Positions 28,401-36,609 of a DNA stretch of 64,000 bases are shown in pieces. Each line of letters opens with the position of its first letter. The stretch's first letter is position 1. The DNA comes from JARLGU01 sp036504535. Lineage in GTDB: Bacteria > Armatimonadota > Armatimonadia > Armatimonadales > Capsulimonadaceae. Where the stretch lies: assembly GCA_036504535.1 (NCBI GenBank), contig DASXUY010000039.1, positions 62,001 through 126,000 on the forward strand, written 5' to 3'. The notes under the pieces are model-generated. The model ran no database searches, had not been told where the DNA came from, and saw only the letters and a list, made by a program, of their open reading frames with translations. A program made the position numbers and the translations under genes.

Positions 28401-28505
28401 ACGCGTTTCCTCCGATTCAACCTCAAGAAGACAGGTTGGGGCGAGTATATCGTATCTGACCTCGTCGTCCGAGCTCCTGTGCCTGCGAAGCTGGGACAGC
28501 CGTAA
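25491..28505 (+). CDS. Secreted GxGYxYP-type protein with discoidin-like modules (#2)
   Basis: ATG 25491 is preferred to 25440 because GGAGAA lies 6 nt upstream and the product starts with a signal peptide (SCALVATGIMLACLLITPVGHAA). The roughly 1,000-aa protein is collinear with the gene at 20525: SIVALQGIVNQERNEKVYLTNG, GAYISFFVTDGDSSWINNYSNWIQQRL, LLGYGGREGGNDILWAPVNGGD, and two discoidin-like modules (YKASALTDGNGNTLWRS in the second). The conserved Asp residues in VTDGDS are candidates for catalysis or metal binding. Family assignment rests on motif memory, and activity is not demonstrated. Confidence 0.68.
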   Translation: MFATKRSCALVATGIMLACLLITPVGHAAQPISPWLPKTVATKSICIVDLSKERNLTVTGHANEVNDVYLSIVALQGIVNQERNEKVYLTNGPSSFGDQGGWSTDATDKMALEDGLLPVPQRTALLDTSKRWPALSFLLAKYGARIKGVVIIPKYDSRMSQTAGAQIAAAITMAGVERALPVTQDVLDQLKAEGFRLQVLEDTRNLKSPVAACRWSKERFFSKTNRVAAGILGGAGSIFSRTRLDYFIATRTFCYDLSGYGNYYYVRDFMKAYAPGSALLGDGEYHPELNAYTHMGMCHIIFLGENFSVHSGFTVPKSEMPKVRPPKALPIDPKGAYISFFVTDGDSSWINNYSNWIQQRLRPDLFKRIPMAWSFSNSLVDAFPQLCVHRANQVRELDGIYEIVASPYDGIHPEGQAAQDNFCAHYRSHIAQTGNLFSTINTFGWWTDPQVNSVGENGVLLGYGGREGGNDILWAPVNGGDVVTQVFSGATQGGCNADEMLAATKRAVDHGQDGKPVFATICAGTGVVHLISPMKQKDGENDPLAWAESVMNQTAPTHYGGRNYYYALPKDVLETWKYRNAWTIGANAKASSSAVGHGPEKAVDGQAEDYWQPASGSRNQLTIEFPAAKPIGEVIVKWGRVRPASFAIKVLDDQSKWVQIPTSSIAQDVLEIGFPELVARSIVIECQAKAGSQPQLRQLTALSVDRSLLEAAILKARPDVDKGVVGTASGNYPAPVMDKIRKSLASADAAMKALSVTQRQIDTLTEDVSRAKRVFDGGRLADTSAVEKAADDLDHLLRLSKWDVGTDASQFGADAADEAAREVASVRQALKDATGSLSASESKELLSRLEWAQVAYLTTPTADIESSDPLNLAIGKPVTTTETHASYKASALTDGNGNTLWRSAGNTGPATLTVDLQQPATVALIEMRQPKTWASEFSIEASTDGTIWTTIHKTKAGTGGNAPIFVEPVVTRFLRFNLKKTGWGEYIVSDLVVRAPVPAKLGQP

Positions 28506-28550
28506 AATATTGCCGTCAACTTTGACTGGTTGTAAAGCAAGGAAAACCCG

Positions 28551-31421
28551 ATGCTTAGCGCAATGACGAAATTGGATTTGGTAGCCAAGAGCCACTGCTC
28601 ATGCATGGCGATTGTAACTACGTTCACAATCGGACGGGTAAACCACTGCTTTGTCGGCTTACTCGCCCTCATTCTGACCGTGTGTCCCGCATCGGCCATG
28701 TCGCGCCAGCGCATCAGCCTGGATGAAGGCTGGCGATTCCAGATGGGCGATACTGCATCAAGTCCAGGAGATTCGTCTAGGGTACTCGACGGATGGCGTT
28801 GGACGCCGTCTGCTGACGGCGTTGCTTCGGCCCCAAAATTCGCCGCGCCGGGAACCGACCTATCGGCACCGGTGTGGAACGACATACCGAAGAGCGGTGA
28901 CCTGTTTGTTGGTCGCGTCGGATTCGCATGGGTGAGAATGACCCTGCCTAACCTTCCGGAGAAGGAGCGGGCCATTCGGTTCGCGTCGGTCGACGACAAC
29001 GCCGATGTCTACCTAAATGGCGTCAAACTCGCCCACCACGAGGGATGGAATGAGCCCTTTACCGTCGGGCTCGATAAGGCGTGGAAGCAGGGTGGACCAA
29101 ACGAGCTTGCCGTGCTTATCGAGAACACAGCTAGCCGGGGCGGCATAGGTGGCGTATCAGCTGTGCATCTCGTTACCGGGCTGGCACCGGTGGCGGCTCG
29201 CGATTACGATGATCGATCATGGCGAACCGTTCACCTGCCGCACGATTACGTTGTCGAAGGACCAATCAATAACGCGACTGATGCCTGGCATGGCGGTTAC
29301 TCGCTCTGGCCAGCGTGGTACCGCAAGACGTTTACCGTTCCACGATCCGAGGCGGGGGCAGCGGTCTGGATCGATTTCGACGGCATCTATCGCGACGGGC
29401 AAATTTACCTCAACGGTCAGGAAGTCGGAAAGGCGCAGTCAGGATATACGACGTACCGCTTTGACATTTCAAAACTCGTCAAGTACGGTGCCGCGAACGT
29501 GCTCGCTGTACGGGTTAACCCTGTAGGGCGCGAGGGGTGGTGGTACGAAGGCGGCGGCATATACCGACACGTTTGGTTGAACATCGCGTCGCCAGTCCAT
29601 GTTGAGCCGTGGGGAGCGTTCGTCAAATCCGACCTTCCCGAGCCGGTCTCGGGTTTGGGCCCTGCGTCTGCGAACCTTGCGATCTCGACCAACATTGTGA
29701 ATCAGGCGATGTCGGGCAAAACCGTCAGCGTTGAATCTGTCGTCTTCGACGCCACCGGGAAAGCCGTCGCGAAGATTTCTTCGACACAACCGTGCGCTCC
29801 CGGTACTATCGCAGTAAATCAAAGCGCCAGTCTGCCAAAGCCCACTCTCTGGTCGCTTGAAAATCCGTACCTATACACGCTCCAATCCACTGTGAGTGTG
29901 GACAGCAAATTGGTCGACCAGGTCAAGACTCCGTTTGGAGTTCGCACGATCAGGTTCGATAAGGACAAGGGTTTCTTCCTGAACGGAAAGCCGGTCAAGA
30001 TCAAAGGATTCTGCAACCATCAGGACTTCGCTGGAGTTGGCATTGCCGTCCCCGACAACCTGGAATTTTGGCGTGTTGCGAAACTCAAGGCGATGGGAGC
30101 GAACGCGTGGCGAATGTCGCACAATCCGCCGACAGAATCGCTTCTCGATGCGTGCGATAGGCTCGGCATGCTGGTCATGGACGAGGTCCGCCACATGGGT
30201 GACGCCACCGGCGAGAAGAGCAGCCTGAGCACGCCCTACTCCGACTTGTCGGAATTGAAGTCGATGATCCTTCGAGACAGGAACCACCCGTCTATCGTCA
30301 TATGGTCTATGGGCAACGAAGAAACAGCCATCCAGGGTAACTCTCACGGCGCTGATATTTTCAAGGCGATGAGCGCCCTCGTTCGTCAATACGATACGTC
30401 ACGGCCAATCTCATGCGCAGTAAATGCGGGCTTTTTGGAACCGGAAGGGATTGGAGCGGTAACCCCGCTGATGGGCATCAATTACTCTTACGGCACATAT
30501 GACAAGTACCGTGCACTCCATCCCGACGTGCCGCAATACGCGAGCGAAACGGCTAGCGTTTGCACCACCCGTGGCGAGTACCTAGACAGCAAGTCGAAAA
30601 ACTTCTGTTCAAATTACGATTTGCCAGAGCGCACTTGGATACCAGTGGCTGACCGCGATTTCGTTGCGGGCAGCTTTATTTGGACAGGCTTCGACTACAA
30701 GGGCGAACCCGTTCCGTACCATTGGCCCAATGTTCACAGCAACTTTGGTGTGCTCGACATGTGCGGCTTCGCCAAAGACAGCTACTATTACTACGCGTCT
30801 TGGTGGAAAACGGAGCCTATTGTTCACATAATGCCGCATTGGAACTGGCCAGGCAAAGAGGGCCAGGCCATTCGGGTTGTAGCGTTTAGCAACTGTGAGA
30901 CGATTGAGCTGTTCGTAAACGGCGTCAGTCAGGGCTCAAAAGCAATGCCGCGCAATGGCCACGTCGAGTGGTCTGTACCGTATCAGACTGGTGCCGTCGA
31001 AGCGCGCGGAGCGAACGGCGGAAAAATAGTTGCGACCGATATCGTGGAGACTACGGGATCACCGGCAGCGCTTCGCCTCATGGCGGAAAACGTGGTCTTT
31101 ACCGGCAATGGCGAAGACGTTGTGCCAATTGAGCTCGATGTGCTCGACGCCAAGGGCCGGATTGTGCCGGATGCTTCAAATCGCATCGAGTTCACGATTA
31201 CAGGTCCCGCGGAAATAGCCGGAACCGGAAACGGCGATCCAACCAACCACGAGGCCGACACCGGCCGCATACGGAGCGCATTCAATGGCAAGGCGATGGT
31301 GATCATACGCGCGGGAAGCGTAGCTGGGCCTGTGACAGTAACCGCTACATCGTCAGGATTGGCGCCTACGACTCTTCGATTGACGCAAATTGCTGGGCAA
31401 GTCACATTTACGAAAGACTAG
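28551..31421 (+). CDS. GH2 family beta-galactosidase-like enzyme
   Basis: A 956-aa protein with AAGGAA before the ATG. A signal-like hydrophobic segment (FVGLLALILTVCPASAM) ends at about residue 50. The GH2 sugar-binding domain (ISLDEGWRFQMGD, VHLPHDYVVEGPI), Ig-like domain and TIM barrel (DKDKGFFLNGKPVKIKGFCNHQD) occur in the usual order. Catalytic residues are visible: acid/base Glu590 in WSMGNEE and nucleophile Glu666 in QYASETAS. The C-terminal part adds an Ig-like/DUF4982-type region and an invasin-like domain. It probably removes terminal beta-linked sugars outside the cytoplasm, following GxGYxYP #2 by 45 bp. Confidence 0.87.
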   Translation: MLSAMTKLDLVAKSHCSCMAIVTTFTIGRVNHCFVGLLALILTVCPASAMSRQRISLDEGWRFQMGDTASSPGDSSRVLDGWRWTPSADGVASAPKFAAPGTDLSAPVWNDIPKSGDLFVGRVGFAWVRMTLPNLPEKERAIRFASVDDNADVYLNGVKLAHHEGWNEPFTVGLDKAWKQGGPNELAVLIENTASRGGIGGVSAVHLVTGLAPVAARDYDDRSWRTVHLPHDYVVEGPINNATDAWHGGYSLWPAWYRKTFTVPRSEAGAAVWIDFDGIYRDGQIYLNGQEVGKAQSGYTTYRFDISKLVKYGAANVLAVRVNPVGREGWWYEGGGIYRHVWLNIASPVHVEPWGAFVKSDLPEPVSGLGPASANLAISTNIVNQAMSGKTVSVESVVFDATGKAVAKISSTQPCAPGTIAVNQSASLPKPTLWSLENPYLYTLQSTVSVDSKLVDQVKTPFGVRTIRFDKDKGFFLNGKPVKIKGFCNHQDFAGVGIAVPDNLEFWRVAKLKAMGANAWRMSHNPPTESLLDACDRLGMLVMDEVRHMGDATGEKSSLSTPYSDLSELKSMILRDRNHPSIVIWSMGNEETAIQGNSHGADIFKAMSALVRQYDTSRPISCAVNAGFLEPEGIGAVTPLMGINYSYGTYDKYRALHPDVPQYASETASVCTTRGEYLDSKSKNFCSNYDLPERTWIPVADRDFVAGSFIWTGFDYKGEPVPYHWPNVHSNFGVLDMCGFAKDSYYYYASWWKTEPIVHIMPHWNWPGKEGQAIRVVAFSNCETIELFVNGVSQGSKAMPRNGHVEWSVPYQTGAVEARGANGGKIVATDIVETTGSPAALRLMAENVVFTGNGEDVVPIELDVLDAKGRIVPDASNRIEFTITGPAEIAGTGNGDPTNHEADTGRIRSAFNGKAMVIIRAGSVAGPVTVTATSSGLAPTTLRLTQIAGQVTFTKD

Positions 31422-31424
31422 GTT

Positions 31425-33359
31425 ATGAAAACAAGCACTACATCGTCTGACGATAGCACCGATCCTCTCACTCCTGTGGAGATCAAGGGCAGCTTTTTGA
31501 TCGATCCTCAGCCCATCGGCACCACGGCGAAATATTTAGGTGTCTGTCTGGAAGTTCTGGAAGATGCCGACCGGACAAATCTCTGGGATTGGCTGGCAGA
31601 TTCTGGAGCCAATATGGTTCGATTGCTCCATCCAGACAAGGACGTACGGCTCAAACCAGCGGCTCCTGAGGATTATCTGGGTATCGAGAGCAAGGGTGAT
31701 TTTGAAACGTTCCGTGCGCATTTGCTGGCCGACCCAGAGGCCAATGTCCCGTGGCAGCGTTACCGTTTCGACCAGCGATTACCGTGGGTTGGCGTTCCCG
31801 ATGATGGCGTTCGGCGCATTACCGCTTGTGGTGTTGCGCCGATTGTGCCCATGGCTTACACGCCGAGCTACTATTCGCGGCCTCTGCTCAAGTCTTACGG
31901 CAACCATATCCCGGCACCGGATGAGGCGATTGATTGGAACGCCGCCGCAGCCGCATACGAATACTATCTGGCTAACATCTACCGGTACGCGAGCCGCAAC
32001 GGCACGACCCACTTCATGATGCTCAACGAGCCTGATGGCAAGGACAAGCAACTGGTTCAGCAGAGCGGCGTGCTCGCGCGGTTGGCGCGAATGGCTCTGG
32101 ACGACGCGGGGGCGAAACTGTCAGACAGACGCGTCGCCGCAGGGCTTCGCCTTTCGGGGCCGGCGTGCCATTTTGCCTGGGAGGACTACTGGCCGTATGT
32201 CGAACAGTACTGCGATTTTGTAGACTTTCACTTCTATGACCCCGACCCTGATATGTTCAGGCGTCAGGCGGCGCGCATGGCAATCCGCGCGCGTTCAGGT
32301 GGTAAAAAGCTTGCCTTCACCGAGTTCAATCGTATCGGCGGACCCGTACAGCCCGATCAGGCCCTTTTCTGCCTGAGGCCATCGCTTCAGTTCGGAGCGC
32401 TTGTCATGTCGATGTTGTCCGCGAGCCAGGCGGGCGATGCAGGGTGCGAAATGGCACTGGCATACCAGTTTCAGTTCCCGGCGACGCATCGAAGCTTCAA
32501 GAGCCTTGTCTATGGCGACATGAACCTTGTTGATTGGACGGGCCAGGACAGCGCCTTGAATTCGAAATCGGATGACTGCTACCCAACCTTCGAGCAGCTG
32601 CAGATTCGCATGGCGACACCGGGCTACCATGTTTTCAAAATGCTTGCGCGATGCACACCTGGGGCGGGGGATATCGATTCATATGAGGTACTCGCCGTCG
32701 GGGAAAGCGCCAACGGCTTTTGCCACGTTCACGATTCGAGCATTCGCCACAATGTCTTCAAAATGCTGTCGCCGGAAAAGTACTATTCGCTGAACGGCTC
32801 TGGTCCAGATCTGCGTACACTGGTGGTGCGTACGCCCGAGGGGCTCATCATAACGGTTCTCAATCCCGGTCTAACCGCCGCCAAGGCCACGGGGTTCAAT
32901 CTGGAACTGTTGCCGGATAAGTACGCGACGGCTGTTGTGCGTGAGACATCACTCTTGCTGCGCGACAGGGCTGTACGCCAGGTCACGGTGAGCGGCCCGG
33001 AAATTGTCGTGGACCTTCCGCCGGAATCGCTGACGCAGATCATCATCACCAAAGACGACCTGGCGCAGGTGACAGAACTCAGGCTGGAGGAACAAACGTA
33101 CACTCCTGGAACGGCAAAGAAGCTCGGGCTACTTGAGACCACCCGCCTGCGCGCTCTCGGCAAATTGGATGGTCACTGGATTGACTTAACAGACCTAAAC
33201 GTTAATTGGGCTAGCTCTGCGCCGGAACTGGTGAATGTCTATCAGGGGGGCCTGGTCCAACGTGTGCACGAAACGCAGAGCGACGTTACGATCAATGCGC
33301 AGACCCTCAACGGAATCGGCGCGGCCCCCATTGTCGTGCCTCCAGTTTCGAACAGGTGA
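31425..33359 (+). CDS. Clan-A glycosidase without signal peptide
   Basis: A 644-aa protein starting 3 bp after the GH2 stop, so almost certainly in the same operon. The barrel contains FMMLNEPDG (acid/base Glu202) and KLAFTEFNRIGG (nucleophile Glu300), the spacing expected of GH39/GH5/GH44-like clan-A enzymes. Residues 40-75 (LGVCLEVLEDADRTNLWDWLADSGANMVRLLHPD) form the first barrel strand and helix. No signal peptide is present (MKTSTTSSDDSTDPLTPVEI), in contrast to every neighbouring hydrolase, so it may act on imported oligosaccharides. The family is not assignable. Confidence 0.72.
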   Translation: MKTSTTSSDDSTDPLTPVEIKGSFLIDPQPIGTTAKYLGVCLEVLEDADRTNLWDWLADSGANMVRLLHPDKDVRLKPAAPEDYLGIESKGDFETFRAHLLADPEANVPWQRYRFDQRLPWVGVPDDGVRRITACGVAPIVPMAYTPSYYSRPLLKSYGNHIPAPDEAIDWNAAAAAYEYYLANIYRYASRNGTTHFMMLNEPDGKDKQLVQQSGVLARLARMALDDAGAKLSDRRVAAGLRLSGPACHFAWEDYWPYVEQYCDFVDFHFYDPDPDMFRRQAARMAIRARSGGKKLAFTEFNRIGGPVQPDQALFCLRPSLQFGALVMSMLSASQAGDAGCEMALAYQFQFPATHRSFKSLVYGDMNLVDWTGQDSALNSKSDDCYPTFEQLQIRMATPGYHVFKMLARCTPGAGDIDSYEVLAVGESANGFCHVHDSSIRHNVFKMLSPEKYYSLNGSGPDLRTLVVRTPEGLIITVLNPGLTAAKATGFNLELLPDKYATAVVRETSLLLRDRAVRQVTVSGPEIVVDLPPESLTQIIITKDDLAQVTELRLEEQTYTPGTAKKLGLLETTRLRALGKLDGHWIDLTDLNVNWASSAPELVNVYQGGLVQRVHETQSDVTINAQTLNGIGAAPIVVPPVSNR

Positions 33360-33572
33360 CAATGATCGATTAAAGATGTCAGCCTGACGTGCTATCTTGA
33401 CGTAGATCCGCGACTAGCGAGTATCGGACTATTGTCAGCGCGAGCCATTTTAGCCAGGTTGTATAACGGGTCGGAGGGAGGGCATGGGGCGGCCAATAAG
33501 TAGCTGCCCCAGCCAACTAATGCTCCACTGTCAGCGCAGACGCTAAATTTGTATGCTCTTGTCATTTGCATT

Positions 33573-33588
33573 ATACAGATATCTGTAT
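33573..33588 (+). promoter_or_regulatory. 16-bp perfect palindrome ahead of the broken sugar-binding gene
   Basis: ATACAGATATCTGTAT is perfectly symmetric and overlaps a possible -10 (TTATAC/TATACA). Its size and position fit a LacI-type operator. It matches none of the other palindromes in the window, so its repressor may lie elsewhere. The region 33360-33572 otherwise shows no gene, only the small GTCAG-C-CTGAC palindrome near its left end. Confidence 0.5.
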
Positions 33589-33636
33589 CAGGATGGTAAA
33601 GTAAGCTTACGAAGCAATAGACGAACAGGCCAAAGA

Positions 33637-34055
33637 ATGACAACTAACCCGATAACTGGCTGGGGGATCCGTTTTGCGAGAGCGGCGGCAGTAGCATTAC
33701 TTTTGGCGCTCCCAGCAGGTTCTGAGGGAGACTGGACGAGGCACCAGCGAATGCGGCGACGCTAACGTGGATGCTGCCAAGCGACCTCGACCGTCCGCTC
33801 TACGAAGGCATCATACGAGACTTCCAGCGTGATCATTCAGATATCAAGGTAAACCCCCTATGGGTGACTCCAGGTCAGTACCAGGAGCTGCGAACGCTAC
33901 TCGCGGCCAATCAGGCACCGGATCTGTTCCGGTGCGGAGATGTTTGGGTCGCAAACCTTCTCCCGTTTCTACGCGATGCGACTCCAATGGTCAAGCGGGA
34001 TGCGCGCGAAATGGATGTCGATTCCGATCCCGATACTGAGCTTGCGATATTCTAA
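33637..34055 (+). pseudogene. Broken ABC-type extracellular sugar-binding protein
   Basis: From ATG 33637 the first frame gives a lipoprotein-like signal (GIRFARAAAVALLLALPAG) that runs into a stop at 33765. The other frame continues as ATLTWMLPSDLDRPLYEGII, then LRTLLAANQAPDLFRCGDVW and VANLLPFLRD, the N-terminal lobe of a family 1 solute-binding protein. A single frameshift lies between about 33718 and 33735. The second part also ends at 34055 after about 100 residues, whereas intact relatives have over 400, so the C-terminal three quarters are missing. No ABC permease genes follow. It is probably a decayed importer component of the adjacent glycan locus. Confidence 0.7.
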
Positions 34056-34154
34056 GGAATGAGGGCGGCCATAGGCATCCGGATCGCCCGCACCTCGCCG
34101 TCTTCGGCGGACCAAAAAGAGCCCGCGCGGCTTTGGAGCGCCTCTCCCAACTTC

Positions 34155-34451
34155 TCACCCGCCCGCTATCGCCCCCACGACCAGGAACGGCTCCTCACCC
34201 GATACCACTGCTGCCGGAAGCGGCGCGTCAATGTCGTCGTTCGATAGGTCTTCCGAGCACGCGAAGAAGCGGACGAAGGCGCGGCGCTTCTTGGTGGCGT
34301 GATCGCGGATGGTGCCCCGAAGCTGCGGGTAACTTGCTTCGAGGGCATCCAGGACGGAACGCTGCGTGATGGGGGCGGCGACGTTCAGGGCAACGTCGCC
34401 GTCCACTTTCGCCAGGTTTCGCAGGTGTGCGGGTAGTGCGACGACGATCAT
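34155..34451 (-). CDS. MoaD/ThiS-like ubiquitin-fold protein
   Basis: A 98-aa product beginning MIVVALPAHLRNLAKVDGDV. Beta-grasp features fit MoaD/ThiS proteins: TQRSVLDALEASYPQLRGTIRD, and a C-terminus EEPFLVVGAIAGG that ends in Gly-Gly, as required for thiocarboxylation or conjugation. Its start overlaps the stop of the BNR-repeat gene as ATGA, so the two are translationally coupled. The pairing with a sialidase-like BNR protein recurs in other bacteria as I recall, and no molybdopterin genes are nearby. A role as sulfur carrier or protein modifier is inferred only. Confidence 0.72.
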   Translation of the reverse strand: MIVVALPAHLRNLAKVDGDVALNVAAPITQRSVLDALEASYPQLRGTIRDHATKKRRAFVRFFACSEDLSNDDIDAPLPAAVVSGEEPFLVVGAIAGG

Positions 34452-35563
34452 GGGAGCGTCTGCACCTCGACCGAGTAGACTGCGGGTAGATCGTGGACAA
34501 TGGCTTTCCACGTATCACCGCCGTCTGGCGAGCCGTATACCTGGCCTCCCGTAGTGCCGAAGTATACGCCGCTGGATGGCAGCGAGTCGACAGCCATGGC
34601 ATCGCGAAGGACGTTCACGTAGCAGTCGCTTTGTGGGAGTCCGTTGGTGAGGGCTTCCCATTCATTGCCGCCGGTCTTGCTGCGGAAAACCTGGAGTTTG
34701 CCGTCGATCGGGAAGTGCTCGGAGTCGCTCTTGATGGGGACGACATAGATGGTTTCCGGCTCGTGCGCGTGAACGTCGATAGGGAAGCCAAAGTCGGTTG
34801 GGAGATTGCCGCTGACTTCGGTCCACAGTTCGCCACCGTTGTCGCTACGCATGATATCCCAATGTTTCTGCATGAAGAGCGTGTCGGGTTTGCTAGGGTG
34901 AATGGCGATGCGGTGGACGCAGTGTCCGACTTCGGCTGTGGGATCCGGCATGAAGTTGGACACGAGCCCCTTGTTGATCGGACGCCACGTTTCGCCACAA
35001 TCGTCGCTGCGGAAGCAGCCAGCGGCGGAAATAGCGACATAGATTCGGCCAGCATGGATAGGGTCCTGGATGATGGTGTGGACAGCCATTCCTCCTGCGC
35101 CGGGTTGCCAGCGTGGACCGGATTCGTGCTCGCGCAGCCCCGCGAGCTCGGTCCAGGTCTTGCCGCCGTCGGTGCTTTTGAATATCGCGGCATCTTCGAC
35201 GCCAGCGTATACGGTGTCAACATCGGTGAGCGACGGTTCGAGGTGCCATACGCGCTTGAACTCCCAGGGGTGCTGGGTGCCGTCGTACCATAGGTGAGTG
35301 CCTGCGGTGCCTTTGTAGGTAAACTCGTTGCCCATGGGCTCCCAAGTTTTGCCGCCGTCATCCGAGCGCTGGATAAGCTGCCCGAACCAGCCGCTGGACT
35401 GTGACGCGTAGATGCGGTTCGGGTCCACAGGGGAGCCCTTGAGATGGTACATCTCCCAGCCCGCGAAATGGGGTTCGCTGACGTCCCACTTTTCGCGCGC
35501 CTCATCCGATGTGAGCACAAACGCGCCCTTTTTCGTTCCCACTAGCACTCGCACTCCGCTCAT
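34448..35563 (-). CDS. BNR/Asp-box repeat (sialidase-like) propeller protein
   Basis: A 371-aa beta-propeller with several Asp-box repeats (RSDDGGKTW, KSTDGGKTW, RSDDCGETW, GSPDGGDTW). Such proteins are often annotated exo-alpha-sialidase or glycosyl hydrolase, but I see no sialidase arginine triad and no signal peptide, so a non-enzymatic cytoplasmic role is as likely. AAGGAG precedes the ATG. It follows the DoxX gene by 14 bp and is coupled by ATGA overlap to a MoaD/ThiS-like gene. Confidence 0.78.
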   Translation of the reverse strand: MSGVRVLVGTKKGAFVLTSDEAREKWDVSEPHFAGWEMYHLKGSPVDPNRIYASQSSGWFGQLIQRSDDGGKTWEPMGNEFTYKGTAGTHLWYDGTQHPWEFKRVWHLEPSLTDVDTVYAGVEDAAIFKSTDGGKTWTELAGLREHESGPRWQPGAGGMAVHTIIQDPIHAGRIYVAISAAGCFRSDDCGETWRPINKGLVSNFMPDPTAEVGHCVHRIAIHPSKPDTLFMQKHWDIMRSDNGGELWTEVSGNLPTDFGFPIDVHAHEPETIYVVPIKSDSEHFPIDGKLQVFRSKTGGNEWEALTNGLPQSDCYVNVLRDAMAVDSLPSSGVYFGTTGGQVYGSPDGGDTWKAIVHDLPAVYSVEVQTLP

Positions 35564-35577
35564 GGTGATCTCCTTGG

Positions 35578-36006
35578 TTAGTTAACGTGCGCCTCGGCTG
35601 GCGCGGTTGGTGTTGTTGCCGGTTTCGCCGCAAGCAAGGGGGCGAAGCTCTCGCGATACTGTGAGTAGGCCAGGAACCACAGCACTGCGGTAACGATTGC
35701 CACTGGGAGGCCGTTCGGCTCAATGGTAATGTGAAAAGCCAGGATGTTGTAGATGATGCCCGCCAGGATGGTCAGCGCAAGCGGCACATACCGATTGACG
35801 AGCAGCAGAATGCCTGAGAGTGCTTGAACCGCATCGACGAAGTAGACCCAGTGCGACGTGAAGAACACATGGGTGAAGTCGCTTGCTAGACCTGGCGGCG
35901 CTTCTGGCATATTAAATGGAAAGACAAGGGCTACGAATACTGTGAGGCCCGACATCGTGAACATGAGGCCTAGCAGTATACGCGCGATATGAGCAGCAAT
36001 TTTCAT
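35578..36006 (-). CDS. DoxX-like membrane protein
   Basis: ATG 36006 gives a 142-aa protein with four hydrophobic helices: IARILLGLMFTMSGLTVFVALVF, HWVYFVDAVQALSGILLLVN, VPLALTILAGIIYNILAFHI and AIVTAVLWFLAYSQY. The upstream in-frame extension to 36156 is charged and lacks a ribosome binding site, while GGGAGACA precedes 36006. This is the DoxX-type topology. Function is general membrane redox or stress related and not specified here. It sits between VOC and BNR genes, all on the minus strand. Confidence 0.7.
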   Translation of the reverse strand: MKIAAHIARILLGLMFTMSGLTVFVALVFPFNMPEAPPGLASDFTHVFFTSHWVYFVDAVQALSGILLLVNRYVPLALTILAGIIYNILAFHITIEPNGLPVAIVTAVLWFLAYSQYRESFAPLLAAKPATTPTAPAEAHVN

Positions 36007-36058
36007 GGCAGTATGTCTCCCGGTGAATTGGGGCGACTTTTGGCCGCCCCTCGGTTCG

Positions 36059-36532
36059 CTATGCCTCGTCGTAAGCTTTTTGAATCTCCGCGATATCGAG
36101 CTTGACCATGCTCTCCATTGCCTGCATTGCAGCTTGGGACTTAGCAGGGTTGTCACTGAATAGCAAGCCCATCAGCATGCTGGGCGTGATCTGCCACGTG
36201 ACACCGAACTTATCAGTGACCCATCCGCAGGCCATCGTTTCGCCGCCATCGGTGAGCTTGTCCCAGTATCGGTCAATCTGTTCTTGCGTGTCGCAGGTGA
36301 TCATGAACGAGACCGCTGGTGTGAGCTTGAAGTGCGAGCCGCCGTTAAGTCCTACAAACGACAGGCCATTGATCTCGAATTCGGCGGTAAGCACCGAGCC
36401 TTCAACGGCTCGGTCCGTTTTGCCGTAGTGTGTGATGTTTCCGAGCTTAGCGCCGTCGAACGTCTCTGCGTAGAATCGAGCTGCGTCTTCGGCCGTTCCG
36501 TCGAACCATATGAATGGTGTAGGGGTTGCCAT
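36059..36532 (-). CDS. VOC-family (PhnB-like) protein #1
   Basis: ATG 36532 (AAAGG upstream) gives 157 aa beginning MATPTPFIWFDGTAEDAARFYAETF. The fold pattern is that of PhnB-like glyoxalase-superfamily proteins: TPFIWFDG, SVLTAEFEINGLSFVGLNGG, WVTDKFGVTWQITP. The substrate is unknown. It is often found near ECF42 sigma factors and YCII proteins, as here. Confidence 0.8.
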   Translation of the reverse strand: MATPTPFIWFDGTAEDAARFYAETFDGAKLGNITHYGKTDRAVEGSVLTAEFEINGLSFVGLNGGSHFKLTPAVSFMITCDTQEQIDRYWDKLTDGGETMACGWVTDKFGVTWQITPSMLMGLLFSDNPAKSQAAMQAMESMVKLDIAEIQKAYDEA

Positions 36533-36609
36533 ATCAGGATGCCTTTCGCATGGTACTCGTGGCGCTCCGTACAGACTGGAGCGCCACGAGGTAATGATCG
36601 AGTCGGATA

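Noticed and set aside
34056..34154. The missing C-terminal part of the sugar-binding protein
   Set aside because: Neither plus-strand frame in this gap resembles a solute-binding protein, and the next gene starts on the opposite strand.
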